8,008 nt of DNA from Desulfuromusa sp. (GCA_030590745.1 JAUVCS010000034.1:1-8008), one strand, 5' to 3'; counted from the first letter of the stretch, positions 1 to 6,459 are shown. The notes: generated from the letters alone by a model not told the origin. Translations and numbers: made by a program.

Positions 1-182
1 GAAAGGTCGTCCTGAAGATTTTTTTTATCTTGACGTAACTCACTGACAACCTCCGAAAGATCAGTGACATCATGAGTCAATAAATCAGCTTCGTTGACTT
101 TTTGTTGGTAAGTGTTTTTGCTGACGCAAGCTCCCAAAACGAGGGGGAGTCCAAGCAGTAGGATAATCAATAAACTTTTCAT
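1..182 (-). CDS. Lipoprotein N-terminus, possibly OmpA-family (partial)
   Basis: The minus strand encodes 60 residues from an ATG at 182-180 with no stop before the left edge, so the C-terminal part is missing. The start is preceded by AAGGAG seven bases upstream. Residues 1-18 form a lipoprotein signal peptide: MKS, then a hydrophobic run rich in Leu and Ile, then the lipobox LGAC with Cys19 as the predicted lipidated residue. Position +2 is Val, not Asp, which in Gram-negatives is consistent with delivery to the outer membrane. Residues from about 31 are polar and heptad-like (Leu, Val and Leu spaced among Asp, Glu, Lys and Gln), suggesting a periplasmic coiled coil. A short lipid anchor followed by a coiled coil resembles OmpA-family peptidoglycan-binding lipoproteins, but the diagnostic C-terminal domain is outside the window, so that assignment is inference. 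It is transcribed divergently from nadC. Confidence 0.8.
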   Translation of the reverse strand, partial: MKSLLIILLLGLPLVLGACVSKNTYQQKVNEADLLTHDVTDLSEVVSELRQDKKNLQDDL

Positions 183-241
183 TTGCTGCTCCTTTTAAAT
201 ATTTATAAAATCATCATTCTGTCCATCCGATTATGACTCTA

Positions 242-269
242 TTTTTACCACAAGTTGTGGAAATGTAAA
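242..269 (-). promoter_or_regulatory. Candidate promoter of the lipoprotein gene with a palindrome in the spacer
   Basis: On the minus strand a TTTACA (269-264) and a TAAAAA (247-242) are separated by 16 bases. This is a passable sigma-70 pair, although the -10 is poor. The spacer contains the palindrome CCACAA-G-TTGTGG (248-260), which directly abuts the -10. A repressor bound there would block RNA polymerase. A TATAAA at 208-203 is a competing -10 but has no good -35. Confidence 0.3.
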
Positions 270-302
270 GGGGATTCCCGTGACTAATGCCCGCATTTTC
301 GG

Positions 303-332
303 TTGCGAGAGGAATCGGTGATATGCTATAAA
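303..332 (+). promoter_or_regulatory. Candidate sigma-70 promoter of nadC-birA-coaX
   Basis: A -35 TTGCGA (303-308) and a -10 TATAAA (327-332) are separated by 18 bases, and the -10 is preceded by TG at 324-325, giving an extended -10. Transcription would start near 339 and leave a leader of about 60 bases before nadC. No competing promoter of similar quality was seen in the gap. Confidence 0.5.
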
Positions 333-352
333 TTGGGTTCTTTTCACCGATT
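313..352. repeat. Inverted repeat flanking the nadC -10 box
   Basis: AATCGGTGA (313-321) and TCACCGATT (344-352) are perfect 9-base inverted copies separated by 22 bases. The -10 box (327-332) lies between them, and arm centres are about 31 bp apart, close to three helical turns. A third partial copy, CCGATTAT, occurs at 227-234 and again at 347-354. The arrangement suggests paired operator half-sites for a repressor, but I do not recognise the motif as that of any known NAD or biotin regulator. Confidence 0.5.
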
Positions 353-367
353 ATATCCATATATTTA

Positions 368-381
368 CGGGTCTTGACCCG
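368..381. promoter_or_regulatory. 14-bp palindrome in the nadC leader
   Basis: CGGGTC-TT-GACCCG is a perfect dyad ending five bases before the nadC Shine-Dalgarno GGAG (386-389). A further GGTC at 381-384 can pair with the same GACC, so two mutually exclusive short pairings exist in the RNA. It could be a DNA operator or an RNA element affecting ribosome access. A two-base loop makes the full RNA hairpin unlikely, which favours a DNA role. Confidence 0.35.
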
Positions 382-398
382 GTCTGGAGTTTTAACCG

Positions 399-1226
399 AT
401 GCAGTTTGAAATTGAAAGAATTGTCCGCACCGCATTGGAAGAGGATATCGGCCTGGGGGATGTGACGACCGAAGTTACGATAGTACGGGATAGTGTTGCT
501 CGGGCAGATTTGGTTGCCAAAGAAAATTTTACTTTAGCGGGGATTGATGTTGCTGAGGCGGTTTTCCGTACCCTTGACCGCGATGTCCGCTTTGAAAAGA
601 TCTTTGTTGATGGCCAATCTGTGCGTAAGGGAGAGGTGATTGCCTGGCTGAAAGGGAAATCTTCGGTTCTGTTGCAGGGGGAACGTGTCGCACTGAATTT
701 ATTGCAGCGAATGAGTGGGATTGCCAGCTTAACTGCTCAATATGTTGCTGCGGTAGAAGGGACAACCGCGAAAATTGTTGATACCCGCAAGACGGTTCCT
801 GGGTTACGGGCTCTGGATAAGTATTCTGTGCGCATGGGGGGTGGTCGGAATCATCGGATTGGTCTGTTCGACGGGGTTCTTATCAAAGAAAATCATATCG
901 CTGCTGCTGGTGGAATCTCTGCCGCTATTGAAAGGGCGAAAGGGAAGCTTTCACATACTCTTAAAATTGAAATTGAAACACGAAATATGGCGGAAGTTGA
1001 GGAAGCACTCCAGGCTGGTGCCGATATCATTATGCTGGATAATATGAGCCTTGTTGAAATGTCTCAGGGGGTTGAACTGATTGCCGGTAGAGCATTGGTT
1101 GAAGCTTCCGGCGGGGTCAATTTGGAACGAGTTCGGGATATTGCGGAAACGGGTGTCGATATTATTTCCGTTGGGGCTTTGACCCATTCGGTTCTGGCGG
1201 CTGATATTTCCATGTTATTCAGTTAA
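399..1226 (+). CDS. nadC: Nicotinate-nucleotide pyrophosphorylase (quinolinate phosphoribosyltransferase)
   Basis: This cytosolic enzyme of de novo NAD synthesis converts quinolinate and PRPP to nicotinate mononucleotide, CO2 and pyrophosphate. The 275 residues match the usual family length. An N-terminal domain (about 1-108) precedes the barrel domain. Family signatures are visible: ERVALNLLQRMSG (95-107), DTRKTVPGLR (128-137), the RMGGGRNHR segment (145-153), FDGVLIKENH (157-166), IEIET (190-194) and MLDN (212-215). Active-site residues expected from family alignment are present: Arg96, Arg130, Lys131, Arg153, Lys163, Glu193 and Asp214. The ATG is preceded by GGAG at 386-389 with nine bases of spacing. 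The gene leads a cluster with birA, 11 bases downstream. No nadA or nadB lies in the window. Regulation probably acts through the inverted repeats upstream. Nothing appears broken. Confidence 0.97.
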   Translation: MQFEIERIVRTALEEDIGLGDVTTEVTIVRDSVARADLVAKENFTLAGIDVAEAVFRTLDRDVRFEKIFVDGQSVRKGEVIAWLKGKSSVLLQGERVALNLLQRMSGIASLTAQYVAAVEGTTAKIVDTRKTVPGLRALDKYSVRMGGGRNHRIGLFDGVLIKENHIAAAGGISAAIERAKGKLSHTLKIEIETRNMAEVEEALQAGADIIMLDNMSLVEMSQGVELIAGRALVEASGGVNLERVRDIAETGVDIISVGALTHSVLAADISMLFS

Positions 1227-1237
1227 TTGGAGAGCCA

Positions 1238-2221
1238 TTGACTTCACGCGACAGAATACAAACCTTGCTGCGCAGCCATCCAGGAGAGTATCTCTCTGGA
1301 GAGAAAATCAGCCATTTGCTGCATATTTCCCGGGCAGCTGTGTGGAAACAGGTTAAGGTCTTACGTGAATCAGGTTTTGAAATTGAAGCCAAACATTCCC
1401 TGGGTTATCGATTGATTGCTGCCCCTGACTTACTGGAAGCTGCTGATATAGAAGCTGGCCTGGCTTGCCAGTTGATTGGCCAAAGGGTTGTTTCATTTGC
1501 CGAAATAGATTCAACCAATATTCAGGCTCGCCGGATAGCTGAAGAGGGGGCGATCGAGGGTACGGTGGTTGTTGCTGACCAGCAAAAGTCTGGTCGAGGT
1601 CGTCTTGGGCGGCTCTGGGAATCTCCTCCCGGAGTTAATCTTTATTGTTCCATCTTGTTGCGTCCCCAGATCCCCGTACAACAGGCCCCCCAATTAACTT
1701 TTCTTTCTGCCGTTGCCGTTGTCGAAACCCTGAAAGAGGTTTGTCAGCTGCCTGCAGAAGTAAAATGGCCGAATGATATCCTGGTTAATGGTGCCAAAAT
1801 CTCCGGATTACTCAATGAAATGAATGCTGAGACAGAACAGATTCATTTTGTTATTCTCGGGGTCGGTGTTAATCTTAATATGACAGCAAGTCAGTTTCCT
1901 GATGGCCTCAATTACCCTGCAACCTCAGCCCTTCTGGAAACCGGAAAGTCAGTTGATCGGTTAGTTTTTGTACGGGCATTTTTACAACGTCTGGATCTAT
2001 ACTATTCTGAATTTCTACGGGATGGATTCTCTCCAATAAGGCGTCGCTGGGAAAGTCTCTGTAAGCTGATCAATGTACAAGTTGAGGTTGATCAGGGAAG
2101 TCATAGTTGCTGTGGTACCGTTGTGGGGTTGGATGTTGATGGGGCGTTACAACTGCAGCTGAATAATGGCAAAGTTGAGCGAATTCTTGCTGGTGATATT
2201 CGACCGACTGAAAAATATTAA
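1238..2221 (+). CDS. birA: Bifunctional biotin-[acetyl-CoA-carboxylase] ligase / biotin repressor
   Basis: BirA activates biotin with ATP and transfers it to the acceptor lysine of carboxylase BCCP domains. The 327 residues match the class II (DNA-binding) form. Residues 7-58 form a winged helix-turn-helix, including SGEKISHLLHISRAAVWKQ, so the protein is expected also to repress biotin genes. The catalytic domain shows DST (91-93), the biotinyl-AMP loop GRGRLGR (119-125), KWPND (176-180), Lys187 in the GAKISGLLNE segment, and GVGVN (208-212). The C-terminal SH3-like domain covers about 278-323. The start is TTG, preceded by GGAG at 1229-1232 with five bases of spacing; no ATG lies nearby in frame and the helix-turn-helix begins soon after. 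It sits between nadC and coaX and is probably cotranscribed with them. No obvious BirA operator (TTGTAAAC-type dyad) was found in the window. Confidence 0.96.
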   Translation: MTSRDRIQTLLRSHPGEYLSGEKISHLLHISRAAVWKQVKVLRESGFEIEAKHSLGYRLIAAPDLLEAADIEAGLACQLIGQRVVSFAEIDSTNIQARRIAEEGAIEGTVVVADQQKSGRGRLGRLWESPPGVNLYCSILLRPQIPVQQAPQLTFLSAVAVVETLKEVCQLPAEVKWPNDILVNGAKISGLLNEMNAETEQIHFVILGVGVNLNMTASQFPDGLNYPATSALLETGKSVDRLVFVRAFLQRLDLYYSEFLRDGFSPIRRRWESLCKLINVQVEVDQGSHSCCGTVVGLDVDGALQLQLNNGKVERILAGDIRPTEKY

Positions 2222-2250
2222 CTGGATAATTGTGGGAGCCAAAGAAGCAG

Positions 2251-3018
2251 ATGTTATTGGTTGTTGATGTCGGAAATAGCAATACAGTTCTGGGTATTTA
2301 TGATGGACAAACTTTGCTGGAAAACTGGCGGGTTGGGACAGATAAGCACCGAACGGTTGATGAATACGCCATGTTAATCAACGATCTGTTTCGTTTGTCA
2401 GAATTGCAGTTTGCAGATTTAAGTGATGTTATTGTCTCAAGTGTTGTCCCCCCGATGCTGGATACTTTTGCAGAACTTTGTCATAAGTATTTCCAGTTGA
2501 CACCCTATATTGTTGGTCCGGGGATGAAAACGGGCATGCCGATTCAATATGATAACCCACGGGAAGTTGGTGCCGATCGTATTGTTAATGCCATTGCAGC
2601 TTACGAAAGATCCAAGTGTGGTTTGATTGTTGTTGATTTTGGTACGGCAACGACTTTTGATGTGATTTCCCCGGATGGTAGTTATCAGGGGGGAGCTATT
2701 GCTCCCGGCGTGGGCATCTCTGCCGATGCTTTATTTGAGCGGGCGAGTAAGTTGCCCCGGGTTGGTTTTTCCTGCCCCACTCAGATTATTGCCAAAAATA
2801 CAGTTCACAGTATTCAGTCTGGCATTTTTTTTGGTTATGTCGGATTAGTTGAAGGGATTGTCAGCCGGATGAAAAAAGAGTTGTCTGAAGTCCCCAAAGT
2901 TATTGCAACGGGTGGCCTTGCAGCATCAATTTCTGCCGCGACCCATTGTATTGATCAGGTGGAACCATTCTTAACCCTGGAAGGGTTAAAAATACTTTAC
3001 GAAAGAAATCGGAACTAA
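2251..3018 (+). CDS. coaX: Type III pantothenate kinase
   Basis: CoaX phosphorylates pantothenate to 4'-phosphopantothenate, the first step of CoA synthesis, in the cytosol. It belongs to the ASKHA fold; the family needs a monovalent cation and is not feedback-inhibited by CoA. The 255 residues from ATG 2251 fit the family. Motifs seen are DVGNSNT (6-12, phosphate loop 1), GADR (107-110) with the expected catalytic Asp109, DFGTATT (129-135, phosphate loop 2), GGAIAPGV (147-154) and IATGGLA (218-224). An in-frame TTG at 2230 would add seven residues, but MLLVVDVGN is the typical family N-terminus, so ATG 2251 is preferred; GGAG at 2235-2238 lies 12 bases upstream, which is rather far. The gene starts 29 bases after birA and is followed by a terminator-like hairpin. 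Confidence 0.95.
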   Translation: MLLVVDVGNSNTVLGIYDGQTLLENWRVGTDKHRTVDEYAMLINDLFRLSELQFADLSDVIVSSVVPPMLDTFAELCHKYFQLTPYIVGPGMKTGMPIQYDNPREVGADRIVNAIAAYERSKCGLIVVDFGTATTFDVISPDGSYQGGAIAPGVGISADALFERASKLPRVGFSCPTQIIAKNTVHSIQSGIFFGYVGLVEGIVSRMKKELSEVPKVIATGGLAASISAATHCIDQVEPFLTLEGLKILYERNRN

Positions 3019-3031
3019 CCTTCAGACCCTG

Positions 3032-3060
3032 TTATCAGGACGTAATGACGTCGATGAAAT
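3032..3060 (+). promoter_or_regulatory. Weak candidate promoter upstream of the EF-G paralogue
   Basis: TTATCA (3032-3037) and TGAAAT (3055-3060) are 17 bases apart, each matching four of six consensus bases. The spacer holds the dyad GACGT-AATG-ACGTC (3039-3052). If real, transcription would start near 3067 and pass straight into the hairpin at 3070-3098. This is only a weak match. Confidence 0.2.
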
Positions 3061-3069
3061 GGAGGACTG

Positions 3070-3098
3070 CTGCTACGGCTATCCGGAGCAGGCTTTTT
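3070..3098 (+). terminator. Terminator-like hairpin between coaX and the EF-G paralogue
   Basis: CTGCT-A-CGG pairs with CCG-G-AGCAG around a CTAT loop: eight base pairs with one internal A/G mismatch. GC and TTTTT (3094-3098) follow, so this has the form of an intrinsic terminator ending the nadC-birA-coaX transcript. It lies only seven bases before the AAGGAG (3106-3111) of the next gene, leaving no room for a separate promoter after it. It may therefore be a leaky terminator or an attenuator. Confidence 0.6.
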
Positions 3099-3117
3099 CA
3101 ACAAAAAGGAGCGATTC

Positions 3118-5193
3118 ATGGGTAAGTACGACACAACAAAATTGAGAAATCTTGGAATTGTGGCACATAACAGTGCCGGTAAAACTTCGCTGGTCGAGGC
3201 AATTTTATTTAATACGGGGATGAGTGAAAAACTGGGGAAGGTAGAAAATGGCACTTCAGCAATGGATTACGAGGAAGAAGAGATCAAGCGTCAGGCGACA
3301 CTCAGTGCCAGTTTGAATCATTGTCTCTGGAACGATTACAGTTTGCATATTGTTGACACTCCTGGAGTCAGTAATTTCCTGCATGACACGCGTCGCTGTT
3401 TGCGAGTTCTCGGTGGCGCTGTGGTCATTGTCTCCGCAATCTCAGGGGTCAAGTCCCAGACGATGCAGATCTGGAAATGGTGCGACCAGTTTGAAATCCC
3501 CAGGATTGCTTTTGTTAATAAAATGGATAAAGAGCGGGCCGACTTTTTAAAAGCTGTCGATGCTATGGAGAAGTCCCTCGGTGCCCGTGCTGTTGTTGTG
3601 ACCATGCCAATCGGTGCTGAAGAGGATTTTAAGGGGATTATTGATCTGGTACGGATGAAGGCGAAGATTTATAAATTTGATGAAACAGGAACCTACGACG
3701 AGGTTGACATCCCTGTTGAATATCAGGATGAAGCTGATCGTCTGCGTGAGCAACTTCTAGAAGCTGTTGCTGAAGCGGATGATGATTTAATGGAGAAGTA
3801 CCTTGAAGGTGAAGCCTTAAGCGAAGAGGAGATTCTGTTCGGGTTGCGAGAAGGAACCTTGACGGGTGTATTTACTGCCGTGTTGTGTGGCAGTGCAACT
3901 GCCAATATCGGGGTAAGACTTCTGCTTGATTATATCACTGTTTGTCTGCCGTCACCAGTCGACAAAGGGACTCAAACTGGTGTTAAACCTAACACTGATG
4001 AGCCTGTTGAACGGCGTCCAAGTGAAGATGAGCCATTTTCTGCCATGGTTTTTAAAACGATTAATGATCCGTATGCCGGTAAACTCTCTTTGATGCGGCT
4101 CTATTCCGGAACTTTGACGGGCGATACACAAGTGTACAATCCGAACAAAGACGAAAAGGAGCGGATCGGTAATATCTTGAAATTGGAAGGGAAAAAACAG
4201 AGCCCAATTGATCTCGCTGCTGCCGGGGATATTATTGCTGTCCCAAAATTAAAGGTGACAGCAACCGGGGATACTCTTTGCGACTTGAAGAATCAGGTCA
4301 TGTATGAGCCATTGGTTCCCCTTAAGCCGGTCATCTCTTTTGCTCTGGAGGGGAAGAGTAAGGGTGATGAAGATAAAATTTATACCGGTTTGCAGCGGTT
4401 GATGGAAGAGGATCCAACCTTACGCATAACTCGCGATGCTGAGACCAAGGAGATGGTTCTTTCCGGGATGGGGCAGGTTCATCTGGAAGTTGCAGTAGAA
4501 CGGCTTAAGCGTAAATATGGTGCGGAGATTCTCCTGAAAGAACCTAAGGTGCCATATCGTGAAACCATCAAGCTGTCAACGCAGGTCCAAGGTAAATATA
4601 AGAAACAATCTGGCGGGAAAGGGCAGTTTGGTGATGTCTGGATTGAGGTTAAACCATTACCTCGCGGCAGTGGTTATGAGTTTATCGACAAAGTTGTGGG
4701 CGGGGTTATACCACGAAACTATATCCCGGCTGTCGATAAGGGAATTAGTGAAGCGATGAAGACTGGTCCTCTAACTAAGAACCAGGTTGTTGATATCCAG
4801 GTCAAACTGTACGATGGTTCTCATCACTCAGTCGATTCATCAGAAATGGCCTTTAAGGTTGCGGGTTCGATGGCCTTTAAAAAGGCAATGGAAGTGTGTA
4901 AACCAGTACTTTTAGAGCCAATTATGGCGATGGAGGTTACGGTTCCTGATGATTGTATGGGAGATGTCATCGGCGACCTTAACTCTCGACGCGGCAAGGT
5001 TGTCGGTGTTGAACCTCAGGCAAACAGCCAGGTTATTAGTGCTGCAGTGCCAATGGCCGAGGTATTGAGATATGCTCCGGAATTACGTTCCATGACCTCC
5101 GATCGTGGCATGTTCTCCATGGAGTTCAGTAAGTATGAAGAAGTACCAACTCATCAGACAGCTAAAATTCTGGAAGAGATGAATAAAGATTGA
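3118..5193 (+). CDS. fusA: Elongation factor G paralogue (EF-G2-like translational GTPase)
   Basis: The 691-residue protein has full EF-G domain order: GTPase (about 8-280), beta-barrel domain II (about 305-385), domain III (about 400-475), domain IV (about 480-600) and domain V (about 603-685). EF-G catalyses tRNA-mRNA translocation and, with RRF, ribosome recycling. Conserved parts include NKMD (134-137), SGMGQVHLEV (449-458), QSGGKGQFGDV (497-507) and the domain IV tip with HHSVDSSEMAFK (569-580). The GTPase core is unusual. The P-loop is AHNSAGKT (16-23), with Ser19 where canonical EF-G has Asp. Switch I reads RQATL (58-62) instead of RGITI. G3 is DTPGVSNF (80-87), with Val84 in place of the catalytic His. 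This fits the divergent EFG II-type paralogues rather than the main EF-G, which should be encoded elsewhere (usually with rpsL, rpsG and tuf). AAGGAG (3106-3111) supports the ATG. Confidence 0.93.
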   Translation: MGKYDTTKLRNLGIVAHNSAGKTSLVEAILFNTGMSEKLGKVENGTSAMDYEEEEIKRQATLSASLNHCLWNDYSLHIVDTPGVSNFLHDTRRCLRVLGGAVVIVSAISGVKSQTMQIWKWCDQFEIPRIAFVNKMDKERADFLKAVDAMEKSLGARAVVVTMPIGAEEDFKGIIDLVRMKAKIYKFDETGTYDEVDIPVEYQDEADRLREQLLEAVAEADDDLMEKYLEGEALSEEEILFGLREGTLTGVFTAVLCGSATANIGVRLLLDYITVCLPSPVDKGTQTGVKPNTDEPVERRPSEDEPFSAMVFKTINDPYAGKLSLMRLYSGTLTGDTQVYNPNKDEKERIGNILKLEGKKQSPIDLAAAGDIIAVPKLKVTATGDTLCDLKNQVMYEPLVPLKPVISFALEGKSKGDEDKIYTGLQRLMEEDPTLRITRDAETKEMVLSGMGQVHLEVAVERLKRKYGAEILLKEPKVPYRETIKLSTQVQGKYKKQSGGKGQFGDVWIEVKPLPRGSGYEFIDKVVGGVIPRNYIPAVDKGISEAMKTGPLTKNQVVDIQVKLYDGSHHSVDSSEMAFKVAGSMAFKKAMEVCKPVLLEPIMAMEVTVPDDCMGDVIGDLNSRRGKVVGVEPQANSQVISAAVPMAEVLRYAPELRSMTSDRGMFSMEFSKYEEVPTHQTAKILEEMNKD

Positions 5194-5200
5194 AAAATAT

Positions 5201-5239
5201 ATCCGAGACACCAAGGTTAAGTGGTGTCTCGGATTTCTT
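5201..5239 (+). terminator. Strong intrinsic terminator after the EF-G paralogue
   Basis: A perfect 13-bp stem, ATCCGAGACACCA (5201-5213) with TGGTGTCTCGGAT (5222-5234), encloses an eight-base loop and is followed by TTCTT. It begins seven bases after the stop codon. The U-tract is interrupted, but the stem is long and perfect. An A-rich flank on the left could also allow termination on the opposite strand. Confidence 0.85.
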
Positions 5240-5266
5240 AAAGATGCCGTCACTCGGGAGATAACG

Positions 5267-5392
5267 GTGGTTGAACAGAAAATCTCAGCACTGGTTAATC
5301 GCCCTGCAGAACAGACTGATGTTATCACCGATGAAGTTGTAATACCTGGGGCTGTATTCACAAATGCAAGAAAAGAAGTGAGGTCTGCTTGA
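5267..5392 (+). CDS. Candidate 41-residue small protein, possibly coupled to the next gene
   Basis: A GTG-started frame of 41 codons begins six bases after a good Shine-Dalgarno, GGGAG (5256-5260). Its TGA stop (5390-5392) overlaps the TTG start of the next gene (5389-5391) in a TTGA arrangement typical of translational coupling. The peptide begins MVEQKISALVN and ends ARKEVRSA; it is soluble, mixed-charge, without signal peptide, membrane segment or Cys. I do not recognise a family. The frame stays open upstream to the TGA overlapping the EF-G end, but without an ATG, GTG or TTG before 5267. It may instead be a leader ORF controlling the downstream gene, or a chance frame in a 5' UTR; a promoter-like pair inside it (5271-5299) favours the latter. 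Confidence 0.35.
   Translation: MVEQKISALVNRPAEQTDVITDEVVIPGAVFTNARKEVRSA
5271..5299 (+). promoter_or_regulatory. Weak candidate promoter for the 343-aa gene and mog
   Basis: TTGAAC (5271-5276) and GTTAAT (5294-5299) are 17 bases apart, each matching four of six consensus bases. Because a strong terminator ends just upstream, the following genes need their own promoter or read-through, and this is the best match found. If used, transcription would start near 5306, inside the candidate small ORF, and that ORF would not be translated from this transcript. Confidence 0.3.
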
Positions 5393-6420
5393 CTGAAAAT
5401 CAAACAGGAACTGAGAAGGTTCAGATAGTTATCCCGGCTGAAGTTGGCAAGATTATGAGTAAGTGGGGTGGGCACAGTGTCCGTCTAGCAGCAGCTCGTG
5501 GTGCACTGCCGATGTCAGGGCATAATCTGGTTACCGTTCTATTTGTCTTTTATCATGGTGAAAATCAGGAACTTAAAGAGGAAGCTCTAGGGACTCTTCA
5601 AACTCTCCCCGCAAAGATTTTGTTGGCTGCCCTCAGCCAAAACGAACTACACCCCTCCATCATTGATTTCATCGTAAAGTTACGTTATCAAGATTCAGTC
5701 GTAATGCGGGAAGCAATGTCTCATCGAATGATCGGGATTAAAAGCTTGCTGTTTCTGGCTGAAAACAGCAGCGGTGACATTTTGGATATGCTTTCGCATA
5801 ACGATGAACTCCTGCGTAAGACCGATGTCATGAGAACCACAATTATCAACAATGTTCATGCTGACAAAGTCATGAAGCTCCGACTTGGTTGGGTTGAGAA
5901 GGTTTGGCAGCCAAAATCCAAACCGGCTGATGAATCACAAGCAGAAGGGGAGACTTCGGAAGAGGGAGGTAGTTCTGATTCTCTTGATGATGAAGATTTT
6001 GATGAAGAGTCTCAGTCTAAATATCAGCAACTACAGGAGATGACTACTGCTGTTAAGATTAAGATGGCTCTGACCGGTGACAAAGAGTGGCGAACCTTAT
6101 TGATCAGAGAATCGAATAAACAGGTCAATACTGCTGTGCTGAAGAATCCTCGAATTTCAGAAGGAGAAGTTATCTCTGTTGCAAAAAATCGTAGCAGTAG
6201 TGATGAACTGATCAGAATTATTTTACTCAATCGTGACTGGGTAAAGCTTTATGAAATGAAAAAAGCTCTAGCGGTTCACCCACGAACACCTCTTCAGATC
6301 GCAATGCGTTATATGACATTTTTATCAGAAAAAGATATCCGGGAATTAGCTAAAAGCCGTGATGTGGGGCAGGCTATTATCAATAACGCAAAGCGGATGT
6401 TGATGACTAAAAAACGCTGA
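5389..6420 (+). CDS. Conserved protein of unknown function, helical-repeat-like
   Basis: No enzymatic family is recognised in this 343-residue protein. It has no signal peptide or membrane segment, so it is probably cytosolic. The N-terminal part (about 1-175) is mostly helical, with an IPAEVGKIMSKWGGH segment at 15-29. A very acidic, low-complexity linker (about 179-210, rich in Glu, Asp and Ser) follows. The C-terminal part (about 222-340) has short repeated units such as VLKNPRISEGEVISVAKN (250-267) and AVHPRTPLQIAMRYM (295-309), resembling the Asn/His-Pro-Arg/Asn-Thr-Pro pattern of LRV or HEAT-like repeats; that fold is inferred. I have the impression that similar proteins occur in Geobacter relatives, but could not search. 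The start is TTG, with GAGG at 5380-5383 five bases upstream; the next in-frame Met (residue 23) would remove a conserved-looking segment. mog follows after 39 bases. Confidence 0.85.
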   Translation: MTENQTGTEKVQIVIPAEVGKIMSKWGGHSVRLAAARGALPMSGHNLVTVLFVFYHGENQELKEEALGTLQTLPAKILLAALSQNELHPSIIDFIVKLRYQDSVVMREAMSHRMIGIKSLLFLAENSSGDILDMLSHNDELLRKTDVMRTTIINNVHADKVMKLRLGWVEKVWQPKSKPADESQAEGETSEEGGSSDSLDDEDFDEESQSKYQQLQEMTTAVKIKMALTGDKEWRTLLIRESNKQVNTAVLKNPRISEGEVISVAKNRSSSDELIRIILLNRDWVKLYEMKKALAVHPRTPLQIAMRYMTFLSEKDIRELAKSRDVGQAIINNAKRMLMTKKR

Positions 6421-6459
6421 GAGATATTATGAAATGGCCACTTATTGATGGGAAATGCT

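Noticed and set aside
248..262. DnaA box in the nadC-lipoprotein gap
   Set aside because: The nearest match to TTATCCACA differs at two positions, it is isolated, and there is no replication gene or cluster of boxes.
214..435. A 73-codon minus-strand frame in the nadC upstream region
   Set aside because: It covers the nadC promoter and start, and its translation resembles no protein; the region is better explained as regulatory DNA.
2822..2838. Sigma-54-like TGGCAT...TTGG sequence
   Set aside because: It lies inside coaX, lacks the GC of the -12 element, and no gene starts after it.
3162..3177. GGCAC-ATAACA-GTGCC inverted repeat
   Set aside because: It lies within the EF-G P-loop codons and is explained by coding constraint and chance.
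5083..5475. A 130-codon minus-strand frame across the EF-G end, the terminator and the small ORF region
   Set aside because: It overlaps well-supported genes on the other strand, crosses a perfect terminator stem, and its translation shows no recognisable domain.
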